Assembly (NCBI GenBank): GCA_003219925.1
Contig: QHQU01000195.1
Span: 1 to 5,937 of the forward strand
Direction: 5' to 3'
Length of the DNA stretch: 5,937 nt
Source: Verrucomicrobiota bacterium
GTDB lineage: Bacteria; Verrucomicrobiota; Verrucomicrobiia; Chthoniobacterales; UBA10450
Shown: piece after piece, positions 1-5,669 of the stretch
How the letters are laid out: the number at the start of each line of letters is the position of its first letter
How positions within the stretch are numbered: position 1 is the stretch's first letter
Program-made: the position numbers and the translations under genes
The notes under the pieces: model-generated
What the model saw: only the letters and a program-made list of their open reading frames with translations
Told to the model about the DNA's origin: nothing
Database searches by the model: none

Positions 1-375
1 GGGGATGAGATTCATCTCGGCGTAAAATTCGGGCCGGACGGCGAATTGGAGGAGATCAAATTCACCGGACACGGCTGCGCGATCAGTCAGGCATCCGCCT
101 CATTGATGACGATGAAATTGAAAGGGAAAAGCCGGGCGGAAGCAGAGGGGATGCTGCGCGCCTTTCACGATTTGGTGACGGACGAAACGGCCGAGGCGCC
201 GCGGACGTTGGGCGATCTTCGAATGATGCAGGGCGTGCGGAAATTTCCTCAGCGGGTTAAGTGCGCCATGCTGGCCTGGCGGGCGGTCGAGCAGGCATTG
301 CTGCAAAGCGCAGGCGAAGCGACTATTTCGACCGAGACCGATTTTGCCGTTCCCGCGAAGGCGGGTATGGGTTGA
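1..375 (+). CDS. sufU: SufU/NifU-like iron-sulfur cluster assembly protein, 5'-truncated by window edge
   Basis: The reading frame is open from base 1 to the TGA at 373-375, giving the last 124 residues of a SufU-type protein; the start lies outside the window. SufU works with the cysteine desulfurase SufS in the cytoplasm, accepting persulfide sulfur for Fe-S cluster assembly. Visible signatures are Gly1-Asp2 at the window edge (the end of the CGD zinc-ligand motif, its Cys just outside), GHGCAIS with Cys26, the ASASLMT helix, and RVKCAMLAW with Cys88. The 62-residue Cys26-Cys88 spacing matches the Cys66-Cys128 spacing I recall for Bacillus subtilis SufU and includes the insertion that separates SufU from IscU. 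The TTG at 46 could be read as a start but lies inside the conserved domain, so it is not the true one. In many genomes sufS lies just upstream; that cannot be seen here. The gene converges on the phosphatase gene, 22 bp away. Confidence 0.93.
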   Translation, partial: GDEIHLGVKFGPDGELEEIKFTGHGCAISQASASLMTMKLKGKSRAEAEGMLRAFHDLVTDETAEAPRTLGDLRMMQGVRKFPQRVKCAMLAWRAVEQALLQSAGEATISTETDFAVPAKAGMG

Positions 376-398
376 ATCCCATTAAAGGACAAACCCAT
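367..398 (+). terminator. Possible weak terminator hairpin at the 3' end of sufU
   Basis: ATGGGTT at 367-373 and AACCCAT at 392-398 form a perfect 7-bp inverted repeat with an 18-nt loop, followed by the pyrimidine-rich CATTTCCTTTT. It overlaps the last codons of sufU and reaches the stop codon of the convergent phosphatase gene. A shorter alternative stem (ATGGG 367-371 with CCCAT 378-382) competes with it. The loop is long and the T run imperfect, so this is only a possible terminator. Confidence 0.3.
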
Positions 399-1120
399 CA
401 TTTCCTTTTACCGGGGTCGTTAGCAGTTTGATCGAGCGCGAAGTGCGGCTGAAAATTATTCGCGAGGAGTTGATCGATTAACTCGGTCACACCTTCACCA
501 TAAGGGTGCTCCGTAATGAAATCGGCTCGCTCCTTCAAGCTGGGCAAAGCGTTGGCCACCGCGATCCCGCAACCGCAAATGCGAAGAAAGGCGTGATCGT
601 TTTCCGCGTCGCCGACCCCGATGACATGCCGCGCGGAGAGACCCAAACGGGACAGCCCTTCACGTAAGCCGGTGGCTTTGTTCACACCCGTTGGCAGCAC
701 CATGACCGAGCCTTTGTTAAAAATCACTTCCAACTCGAGACGCATCGCTTTGATCGTTTGCAGAACTGTGATCTCGTGCGGCTCGACCGTCGCCACGATC
801 ACGCGGCCTGCCGCCACCGGGACACCGAGCGCTCTGAGCTCTTGCGCAAAGGCTGCCGGAGCTGGCTCTGCCAGAACTTTTATCTGCCCAGTCGTCGGCC
901 AATAAAGCAGTGCGCCATTTTCCGCCACGACGAAATCACAAAGCCCGATGTCCGGAAAAACCTGCTTGAGTTCTTCGAGTCGGCGCCCAGTCACCAGCAG
1001 CAGCTTCTTGCCCGAGGCGCGCAGCCGGTGGATGGCCGCCAGAGTTTTCGCGCTCACCGTCCCCCGATGCGCCAGAGTCCCGTCGTAATCCGTTGCCAGC
1101 GCCTGATAAGGCTTAATCAT
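398..1120 (-). CDS. HAD-superfamily IIB (Cof-type) sugar-phosphate phosphatase, partner of the GT20 gene
   Basis: This encodes a 240-residue predicted cytoplasmic phosphatase. All four HAD motifs are visible: DYDGTL with nucleophile Asp11 and acid/base Asp13, the TGR motif with Thr44, Lys148 in GVNKATGL, and GDAEND with the Mg-binding acidic residues Asp171 and Asp175. The large insertion between motifs II and III is the type C2 cap of the IIB class, which includes Cof phosphatases, sucrose-phosphate phosphatase and trehalose-phosphate phosphatase. The frame is open upstream to 1186, but the ATG at 1120 is preferred because it places the DYDGT strand directly at the N-terminus. That start overlaps the end of the upstream glycosyltransferase gene by 8 bp (ATGATTAA), so the two are very likely translationally coupled. 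By position it should dephosphorylate the product of that synthase. It resembles general Cof/SPP-like members more than canonical OtsB, so the substrate is inferred from context only. Confidence 0.88.
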   Translation of the reverse strand: MIKPYQALATDYDGTLAHRGTVSAKTLAAIHRLRASGKKLLLVTGRRLEELKQVFPDIGLCDFVVAENGALLYWPTTGQIKVLAEPAPAAFAQELRALGVPVAAGRVIVATVEPHEITVLQTIKAMRLELEVIFNKGSVMVLPTGVNKATGLREGLSRLGLSARHVIGVGDAENDHAFLRICGCGIAVANALPSLKERADFITEHPYGEGVTELIDQLLANNFQPHFALDQTANDPGKRK

Positions 1121-2609
1121 CGCGAGTGACGTCCAGTTCCGCGAGCTGGGCGGAGAGCCAGTCTGCCGCGCTCCACGAATACACACTCTCGCGCAAAGTC
1201 GTCAGACGTGCGGCGCGTTCCTCGCTCCTCATGCCCAGCGCGCGCTCCATCGCCCGGGCAGTTCCTTCAATATCCAGCGGAGAAACGAGCAACGCGCTGT
1301 CCGCCGTGGTCGCAGCTACGCCCGCCGTCTCGGAGATCACAGCCACGCCGGGCCGTTGCGAAACCACCGCCCATTCCTTCACCACAAGATTCATCCCATC
1401 CTCGCGCGAGTTTACCAGCAGCACATCGCATTGCTCCATTGCCGCAAGCGCTTGTTCGCGATCGTTCGTATAAAAAACCTGGATCGGCTCCCCCTCGCAG
1501 TCCGCGGCGAAACGTGTGTTCACTTCGTCGATCATTGTGTAGACAGCGTCCCGGTAATTTCGATAGACCCGCAAGTCCGTGCGCGAAGGAGTGAGAAACG
1601 CGAGGAAGCGAACGTTGCGGCACAGGTCGGGTCGCAACTCCAAAAGGCGTCCGAAAGCACGGAAGCCGATGATCTGGTTCTTGCTTGGATCGAGTCGATC
1701 CACGCGAACGATCGTTTGCTTTCCTTCGTCGCGGCGCTTTCCAGCCTGCCAGCCCGTCCACGGGGCCAGCCTCTCGCGCGCAGCCGCGACCGCTGGAGAT
1801 TGCATCGATTGTTCCAGCGCGGCGGGATTGGTGCTCGCGGAAAAGGCGCGCACCCTAACGAGTCGTCCATCCCGCGCTGCGACGGTTCCGTTCTTGTAAT
1901 CGACCTTCGCACCGAGCAATTCTTCGCAGCAGCCGAGGAATCGTCGCGAGTCCCATTCGGTCTGCATTCCCACCACGTCGGCACCAAGAAGGCCCTGGAA
2001 AATCGTGTCGCGCCAGCTCTGCGGGATCAATTTGAGCATCGTAAAACCGGGAAAGGGAATGTGCGTGAAGTGCAAGCTCGGCACATCAGGAAAAACCTCC
2101 CTTAACAACGCGGGCAATGGATAAAGATGGTAGTCCTGAATTAGGAAAACGCGCGGCTTGATCCCTGATTCGCGGATGGCCCGTGCGATCCGGCGATTCG
2201 CCTCCAGATAACCATCAGTCCAGGCACGATGCCGCTCGGCATCCAGCGCGGAATAACCAAATTGCCCCACCAAATGATGCTGCAACATCCAGAGCACTTC
2301 ATTACTGATCGTTCCGTAGTAAGCCTGATAGATTTTCGACGGTAAGGGCACCGGCACAATGTGGTGCTCGGGATCCGTTTGATCCGCGGCGGTTGTAAAC
2401 AAAGCCGCGCGAGATTCGCTGGCCGGAGGTGCTTCCGAAACGCAACAGAACCAGGTCACGTCTGGCTGACGCGCGAGCGGATCGATCATGCTGACCAATC
2501 CACCCGAAGCGGGACGGACCACCCAGTGGTCATCCTGCCACACGAAGTCGTTAGGTCCGCGATTGGAGACGATGATCAGATTCCCGGCACTGTCCTTCGT
2601 TTGATTCAT
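1113..2609 (-). CDS. GT20-family glycosyltransferase, trehalose-6-phosphate synthase-like
   Basis: This encodes 498 residues with the GT-B fold of family GT20, whose classical member OtsA joins UDP-glucose and glucose-6-phosphate into trehalose-6-phosphate. Visible motifs, in order, are VSNR (Arg17), GGLV, NEVLW (Trp107), QDYHL (Asp159), THIPFP (His183), VDRLDPSKN (Arg305, Lys310), PSRTDL and EDGMNLVVKE (Asp404, Glu412). The donor nucleotide-sugar residues Arg, Lys, Asp and Glu are therefore intact. Differences from E. coli OtsA are on the acceptor side: WFGWSG is replaced by WFCCVSE, so the acceptor Trp becomes Cys56; PIGI becomes an FSAST stretch near 256-260; and SKG becomes SKN. SKN also occurs in the validoxylamine-phosphate synthase-like branch, as I recall it. 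The frame extends to 2672, but ATG 2609 starts 10 residues before the first conserved strand and is preferred; no strong Shine-Dalgarno settles it (GTG 2615 is the alternative). It overlaps the phosphatase gene by 8 bp. The family is certain; trehalose as product is likely but not assured, so no gene symbol is given. Confidence 0.88.
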   Translation of the reverse strand: MNQTKDSAGNLIIVSNRGPNDFVWQDDHWVVRPASGGLVSMIDPLARQPDVTWFCCVSEAPPASESRAALFTTAADQTDPEHHIVPVPLPSKIYQAYYGTISNEVLWMLQHHLVGQFGYSALDAERHRAWTDGYLEANRRIARAIRESGIKPRVFLIQDYHLYPLPALLREVFPDVPSLHFTHIPFPGFTMLKLIPQSWRDTIFQGLLGADVVGMQTEWDSRRFLGCCEELLGAKVDYKNGTVAARDGRLVRVRAFSASTNPAALEQSMQSPAVAAARERLAPWTGWQAGKRRDEGKQTIVRVDRLDPSKNQIIGFRAFGRLLELRPDLCRNVRFLAFLTPSRTDLRVYRNYRDAVYTMIDEVNTRFAADCEGEPIQVFYTNDREQALAAMEQCDVLLVNSREDGMNLVVKEWAVVSQRPGVAVISETAGVAATTADSALLVSPLDIEGTARAMERALGMRSEERAARLTTLRESVYSWSAADWLSAQLAELDVTRDD

Positions 2610-2923
2610 CGACACATTATTGGTCGGCACACGTAGCAGGAGACGGCCCAATCGACCATCCCCGTGACGCATTCTTGTGTTAGGACTACAGGATCACAAC
2701 ACTCGATCTCATCTCGCGGCGCAGCGCGCCAGGACGCCACCCGCGGCCGGTCTTCATCCCCAGGCATTACGGTGTGGCCTGACTTTCCGCTGACAATATC
2801 CAATTCAAAGTCATTTGGCTAGTATCCACTCACGACCGGGTATACGACACCCCCAGCACCGAATACGCTACCGACGAGCAAATCGCCACTTGGATCGTGT
2901 TACCGCTTTAGATCTGTAGCAAT

Positions 2924-2944
2924 TTGAAACTCGTTCGCTGCCCG
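2924..2944 (+). repeat. Dispersed direct repeat, copy 1 (pairs with 4129-4149)
   Basis: TTGAAACTCGTTCG at 2924-2937 is repeated exactly at 4129-4142. The following seven bases differ at two positions, giving 19 of 21 identities; similarity stops there. Both copies are intergenic and in the same orientation. Such a match is unlikely by chance in 6 kb and suggests a shared intergenic element, with one copy possibly truncated. Confidence 0.55.
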
Positions 2945-3094
2945 CGCGCTCTCGTTCCTACCCTTGTCGTACGCCCGTCCGGCTCGGACCCTTCCATGCC
3001 TGCCGCGCCGTAGTATTCGCGAAGACGGGTCGCTCATCCCATTCGCTCCGTTCGGCAAACTTGCGCGCGGGCGGCTTGGAAGTCTTCGAGGATT

Positions 3095-3129
3095 TCTGAT
3101 CTCTGACCTCCGATCTCCGGCCTCTGATT
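3095..3129 (+). repeat. Heptamer array 1, five units of consensus TCYGAYC
   Basis: Five consecutive 7-bp units run without a gap. Positions 1 (T), 2 (C) and 4 (G) are identical in all five units, A at position 5 and C at position 7 occur in four of five, and positions 3 and 6 vary only between T and C. The array lies in intergenic DNA upstream of the small membrane ORF. The same consensus recurs at 3607-3641 and 5537-5571. Confidence 0.85.
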
Positions 3130-3224
3130 CAGTTGGCGCTGTCTTCGAGCGACTCAACCTTTAGCCAGAGCCATCTTCGTCGCCGGCGCGGTTTTGGCTC
3201 GATTGTTGCGGCTTGTGTCCTCTA

Positions 3225-3515
3225 GTGATCAAGCAAATCGTCTTTTGGACCCTTTTCTTAGGGCTGGGCTGTCTTTTTTTGCTCCAGAAGCTCCATGAAA
3301 GAAAGCAACATTTAGCCAAGGCTTCTTTGGCGACTGCTGCTTCTCATCGCTCACCCACGCCTTCAGCTTCTCCGGTGTCGCCGGCTGCCGGACAACCGGC
3401 CAAACCCAAACCGACGGCAATATTGTCGCCACCACCAGCTGTGAAACCAAAGCCTACGCCGATGCTCCCGAAACCAACACCGATGTTACGCCCAAATCCT
3501 AACGCGGTGCAGTAA
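3225..3515 (+). CDS. Small membrane-anchored protein with Pro-rich KPTP tail, function unknown
   Basis: This would be a 96-residue protein that I do not recognise as a named family. The N-terminus is a short Lys-containing segment followed by one hydrophobic stretch (residues about 4-20, IVFWTLFLGLGCLFLL), then a basic segment (KLHERK), so it looks like a single-pass membrane anchor or uncleaved signal. The rest is Ala/Ser/Pro-rich and ends in a KPKPTP-type tail where PKPTPML occurs twice in tandem (21 bp each), resembling extended periplasmic or cell-wall linkers. No ATG start is available: GTG 3225 puts a Lys right before the anchor and is preferred, while TTG 3213 would add four residues. 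Neither has a clear Shine-Dalgarno, which weakens the call. The frame is closed upstream by a TAG at 3162-3164. A hairpin follows the stop by 6 nt. The membrane-anchor-plus-Pro-tail architecture is the main reason to believe it is translated. Confidence 0.5.
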   Translation: MIKQIVFWTLFLGLGCLFLLQKLHERKQHLAKASLATAASHRSPTPSASPVSPAAGQPAKPKPTAILSPPPAVKPKPTPMLPKPTPMLRPNPNAVQ

Positions 3516-3521
3516 CAGCAA

Positions 3522-3546
3522 ACTTGACTGGTTTAACCAGTCGAGT
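3522..3546 (+). terminator. Hairpin after the small membrane ORF, possible terminator
   Basis: The arms 3522-3531 and 3537-3546 pair over 10 bp (nine Watson-Crick pairs and one T-G) around a 5-nt TTTAA loop; the core GACTGG/CCAGTC is perfect. It begins 6 nt after the TAA stop, a typical terminator position, but only CTTACGG follows on the plus strand, so the T tract is weak. On the minus strand the hairpin is followed by TTTGCTGTT, so it could also stop transcription leaving the GYD gene. Confidence 0.5.
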
Positions 3547-3606
3547 CTTACGGCGCGCTTGAAATTAGAGGTTGTTGACTTTTCACCTCTCACTCAGTGA
3601 TCAAGC

Positions 3607-3641
3607 TCCGACCTCTGACCTCTGATCGCTGACCTCTGTCC
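3607..3641 (+). repeat. Heptamer array 2, five units of consensus TCTGACC
   Basis: Five gap-free 7-bp units. C at position 2, G at position 4 and C at position 7 are invariant; T at position 1 and A at position 5 are present in four of five; position 6 is C in four and T in one. It is the same family and orientation as the array at 3095-3129. It lies between the 3' ends of two convergent genes, 35 bp from the stop of the GYD gene. Confidence 0.85.
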
Positions 3642-3675
3642 TCCTAAGACGCGACCCCGTCTGCTTCCCTGCGAA

Positions 3676-3969
3676 CTATTTTATCTTCGCCAGAATGCCT
3701 TCCATCTCTTCTTTGCGGAAGGCGCGCAGTGTTTGACTCTTAGCGTTACCGAGCGCGCCGTTCTTTAGTACGAAAGCGCTCATGGTCTCGTCATCGGGCG
3801 CTTCGAACAGCGCCACTATGTCGTACGCGCCCAGCGTCCAGAATTCTTCAATGATCTTCATGCCCATTTTTTCGGCCTCGGCGATCGCGGCTTCGCCTCG
3901 TTTGATGGTGTCCTTGACGTTGCGGATGCCTTGATCGGTAAACTGAATAAGACTGACATACCTAGCCAT
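3676..3969 (-). CDS. GYD domain-containing protein
   Basis: This is a 97-residue cytoplasmic protein of the GYD family (Pfam GYD), small alpha/beta-barrel-like proteins of unknown biochemical role. Family signatures are visible: an N-terminal strand followed by FTDQGIRNVKDT, a central LGAYDIVALFEAPDDETM (the GYD motif appears here as GAYD), and a C-terminal GNAKSQTLRAFRKEEM. The length is normal for the family. The frame is open back to 4029, but ATG 3969 is chosen because it is preceded by AAAGGAG with 8-nt spacing and starts exactly where family members start. The gene stands alone, divergent from the sugar dehydrogenase gene, so there is no operon context for its role. GYD proteins are often annotated only as hypothetical; no catalytic residue can be named. 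Confidence 0.9.
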   Translation of the reverse strand: MARYVSLIQFTDQGIRNVKDTIKRGEAAIAEAEKMGMKIIEEFWTLGAYDIVALFEAPDDETMSAFVLKNGALGNAKSQTLRAFRKEEMEGILAKIK

Positions 3970-3977
3970 TTTGTTTG

Positions 3978-3984
3978 CTCCTTT
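3978..3984 (-). promoter_or_regulatory. Shine-Dalgarno of the GYD gene
   Basis: On the minus strand the bases read AAAGGAG, 8 nt before the ATG at 3969. This is the best ribosome binding site in the window and it decides the start, excluding the 20-codon upstream extension. Confidence 0.85.
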
Positions 3985-4070
3985 CGTGAGGTTTTCCTGA
4001 AAGGTTATTGCGGATCCGCCTGCGTGCAAAGCAACATGGATCTTCGGGAATCAGGCGCCGATCCACAGCG

Positions 4071-4126
4071 TTTCAGATTTCAGCTTTTCAGAATGGCTTT
4101 GAGTTCTTCGAATTTCAGAGTTTCAG
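4071..4126 (+). repeat. Cluster of five TTTCAG words in the divergent spacer
   Basis: TTTCAG occurs at 4071, 4078, 4086, 4113 and 4121, at steps of 7, 8, 27 and 8 bp. The period is close to the 7-bp spacing of the other arrays but less regular. The last two form CAGAGTTTCAG (4116-4126), an 11-bp word found again just after the sugar dehydrogenase gene at 5503-5513. Confidence 0.7.
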
Positions 4127-4137
4127 TGTTGAAACTC
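4118..4137 (+). promoter_or_regulatory. Perfect 8-bp inverted repeat upstream of the sugar dehydrogenase gene
   Basis: GAGTTTCA (4118-4125) and TGAAACTC (4130-4137) are perfectly complementary around a 4-nt GTGT loop. The element lies 31 nt before the ATG at 4169. It could be an operator or an RNA hairpin in the leader; no T tract follows, so a terminator is unlikely. Its right arm is part of the dispersed repeat shared with 2924-2944, and its left arm belongs to the TTTCAG cluster, so chance pairing of two repeat types is also possible. Confidence 0.4.
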
Positions 4138-4149
4138 GTTCGTTACCCG
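4129..4149 (+). repeat. Dispersed direct repeat, copy 2 (pairs with 2924-2944)
   Basis: The first 14 bases (TTGAAACTCGTTCG) are identical to 2924-2937, with 19 of 21 identities overall. It lies in the leader of the sugar dehydrogenase gene, in the same orientation as copy 1. Confidence 0.55.
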
Positions 4150-4168
4150 GAATCGATTGGAAATAGGA

Positions 4169-5497
4169 ATGGAAAAGGGCTTCGCCAATCACTCAATCTT
4201 TTGCGCACTCTGGATTGCGTTCCATCTCGCCCTGAACGCGGATACCGCGACAGCTGCTGAACATGATAGTCTTCTCACCGGGAAAGCCGCCATGGGCGAT
4301 TGGACGGCCGACGCGCCCGGTGTCCGGCGCAAAATCACTGTCCAGGACTTGCCCGCGCCGAGTTCAAACATTCTGTCAATTAACTCGCCCCGAGTCGTTG
4401 GGCGTCCGGAGAACGCCCAACTTCGGGTGCCGTCCGGTTTTAAGATCGACCTTTATGCAAGCGGATTTCGCGATCCGCGCTTTCTCCTTACCGCCCCAAA
4501 CGGAGATGTCTTCGTCACCGAGAGTCGCGGCAATCAAATCAAAGTGTTGCGCGACGCAAAAGGCGGCGGTAAGCCGGACGTCACTGAAATATTTGCGGCA
4601 CGCGATCTAAACAAACCTTTCGGGATCGCGTTTTTTCCGCCCGGCAACGAACCCCAATTCTTGTACGTAGCGAATACCGATGGCATAGTTCGTTTTCCCT
4701 ATCGCAATGGCGATCTCAAAGCCCGCGGACCGGCCGAGAAGTTAAGTGCGCATCTTTCTGGCGGCGCGGCGCGTCTCCGCAGCGGCGGACATTGGACGCG
4801 CGACATCGTCTTTTCACCCGACGGCAAGAAGATGTATGTCTCAATTGGATCGCGTTCGAATGTTTCGGATAGCGCTGCCGAAGCAGACCGCGCCCGCATA
4901 TTCGAATTCAATCCCGACGGTAGCGGCCAAAAAGTTTATGCGTGGGGAATTAGAAACGCCGTCGGAATTGCATTTCGGCCCGGAAGCAACGAGCTCTGGA
5001 TGAGCACAAACGAGCGGGACGAACTCGGTGAGGATCTGCCTCCCGACTACATCAGTAGTGTCCGCCCCGGCGGTTTCTATGGCTGGCCCTGGTTTTACAT
5101 CGGCAACCACGTCGACCCGCGACACAAAGGCAAACATTCTGAGCTCGCTGATCAGGTCATCGTTCCCGACGTACTCGTGCAAGCACACTCGGCCACGCTC
5201 AATTTATGTTTTTACACCGGTGACCAATTTCCCGCCGAATACAAAGGCGACATTTTCGCCGCGTTCCACGGCTCATGGAACCGGAAGAAACGCACCGGTT
5301 ACAAAATCGTCCGCGTCCCGTTCGATCACTCCACGGGCAAAGCGCGAGGCGAATATGAAGATTTCGTCACCGGTTTCGCTACGCCCGACGGCAAAGTCTG
5401 GGGTCGCCCGGTTGGAATCACCGTCGCCAAAGACGGCAGCCTCCTTTTCAGCGAAGACGGCAACGACACCATCTGGCGCGTCAGCTACCAGAGGTGA
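4169..5497 (+). CDS. Exported PQQ-type sugar (sorbosone) dehydrogenase, beta-propeller
   Basis: This 442-residue protein belongs to the glucose/sorbosone dehydrogenase family: soluble six-bladed beta-propellers that typically use PQQ to oxidise sugars or aldehydes in the periplasm. A Sec signal is visible: Lys3, a hydrophobic segment from about 9 to 22 and Ala-rich ATAA before Glu31. Family signatures follow: VPSGFKIDLYA (about 87-97), the PNGDVFVTES blade, GGHWTRDIVFSPDG with the conserved His208 (candidate catalytic base), WGIRN with Arg262, NERDELGEDLPPDYI (281-295), the GGFYGWPW turn and HGSWNR (367-372). The open frame begins with TTG 4157, but ATG 4169 gives a normal signal peptide and is preferred; the Shine-Dalgarno is unclear (GGA elements at 4159-4168). 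No CXXCH haem motif is present, so an external electron acceptor would be needed. The substrate cannot be told from sequence, and no PQQ synthesis gene is in the window. It is transcribed alone, divergent from the GYD gene. Confidence 0.88.
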   Translation: MEKGFANHSIFCALWIAFHLALNADTATAAEHDSLLTGKAAMGDWTADAPGVRRKITVQDLPAPSSNILSINSPRVVGRPENAQLRVPSGFKIDLYASGFRDPRFLLTAPNGDVFVTESRGNQIKVLRDAKGGGKPDVTEIFAARDLNKPFGIAFFPPGNEPQFLYVANTDGIVRFPYRNGDLKARGPAEKLSAHLSGGAARLRSGGHWTRDIVFSPDGKKMYVSIGSRSNVSDSAAEADRARIFEFNPDGSGQKVYAWGIRNAVGIAFRPGSNELWMSTNERDELGEDLPPDYISSVRPGGFYGWPWFYIGNHVDPRHKGKHSELADQVIVPDVLVQAHSATLNLCFYTGDQFPAEYKGDIFAAFHGSWNRKKRTGYKIVRVPFDHSTGKARGEYEDFVTGFATPDGKVWGRPVGITVAKDGSLLFSEDGNDTIWRVSYQR

Positions 5498-5502
5498 GAA
5501 CG

Positions 5503-5513
5503 CAGAGTTTCAG
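5503..5513 (+). repeat. 11-bp word CAGAGTTTCAG, downstream copy
   Basis: It is identical to 4116-4126 and in the same orientation. The two copies bracket the sugar dehydrogenase gene, one 43 bp before its ATG and one 6 bp after its stop. Confidence 0.5.
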
Positions 5514-5536
5514 GATGACCTGGAGTTTTCGATCAT

Positions 5537-5571
5537 TCTGACTTCCGACATCTGATCTCTGATTTCGGACC
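5537..5571 (+). repeat. Heptamer array 3a, five units of consensus TCTGAYN
   Basis: Five gap-free 7-bp units with T1, C2, G4 and A5 invariant and position 6 always C or T. This is the third occurrence of the TCYGAYC family and it has the same orientation as the arrays at 3095 and 3607. It runs directly into the ACNNACN array with no spacer. Confidence 0.85.
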
Positions 5572-5613
5572 ACTCACGACTTACCACTGACTACGCACTA
5601 CGGACAACCGACT
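5572..5613 (+). repeat. Heptamer array 3b, six units of consensus ACNNACN
   Basis: Six gap-free 7-bp units in which A1, C2, A5 and C6 are invariant while positions 3, 4 and 7 are free. It continues the period of array 3a with no break, giving 11 contiguous heptamers (77 bp) with a change of consensus in the middle. The word CCACTCACGAC at the junction (5570-5580) also occurs at 2826-2836. Confidence 0.85.
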
Positions 5614-5669
5614 TCAGATAATGGTGAACCTTGAAACCTGAGACGCTTAAAACTTAAAGCTTCCTGTTA

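Larger units (their letters stand above)
2610..3224. other. Gene-poor intergenic stretch upstream of the GT20 operon
   Basis: About 600 bp lie between the GT20 start and the small membrane ORF. The promoter of the minus-strand operon must be in or near the left part, but I see no convincing -35/-10 pair. Two overlapping short ORFs in the right half (minus 3157-2900, plus 2964-3164) have Arg/Pro/Ser-rich, low-complexity translations and no recognisable domain, so I do not call them genes. The stretch contains a possible dispersed repeat from about 2922 to 3094, a GTCCG/CGGAC mini-hairpin at 2977-2989, a 7-bp inverted repeat CGAAGAC 3020-3026 / GTCTTCG 3082-3088, and a heptamer array at 3095-3129. 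Around 2828-2876 there is also a faint period-7 texture of ACC/ACG words. Confidence 0.6.

Noticed and set aside
1356..2105. Long plus-strand ORF (249 codons) opposite the GT20 gene
   Set aside because: It lies wholly antisense to a gene with clear family motifs, and its translation is His/Arg-rich with no domain; it is a by-product of GC-rich codon use.
3020..3088. Structured RNA suggested by CGAAGAC / GTCTTCG 7-bp inverted repeat
   Set aside because: The 55-nt interior shows no further consistent pairing and no known riboswitch or tRNA features, so chance cannot be excluded.
2900..3157. Minus-strand 85-codon ORF in the intergenic stretch
   Set aside because: Arg/Ser-rich low-complexity translation, part of it encoded by the heptamer array, an overlapping opposite-strand ORF of equal quality, and no family resemblance.
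2964..3164. Plus-strand 66-codon ORF ending before the small membrane gene
   Set aside because: It runs through the heptamer array, overlaps the opposite ORF, and shows no domain or ribosome binding site.
3095..3641. CRISPR array
   Set aside because: The repeats are 7 bp, contiguous and degenerate, with no spacers and no cas genes.
4116..5513. Insertion sequence or transposon around the sugar dehydrogenase gene
   Set aside because: No transposase and no terminal inverted repeats; the 11-bp direct words are better explained by the TTTCAG repeat family.
5028..5555. 175-codon plus-strand ORF overlapping the end of the sugar dehydrogenase gene
   Set aside because: It is an out-of-frame shadow of a gene with strong motifs; the translation is Ser/Thr/Arg-rich without a recognisable domain.
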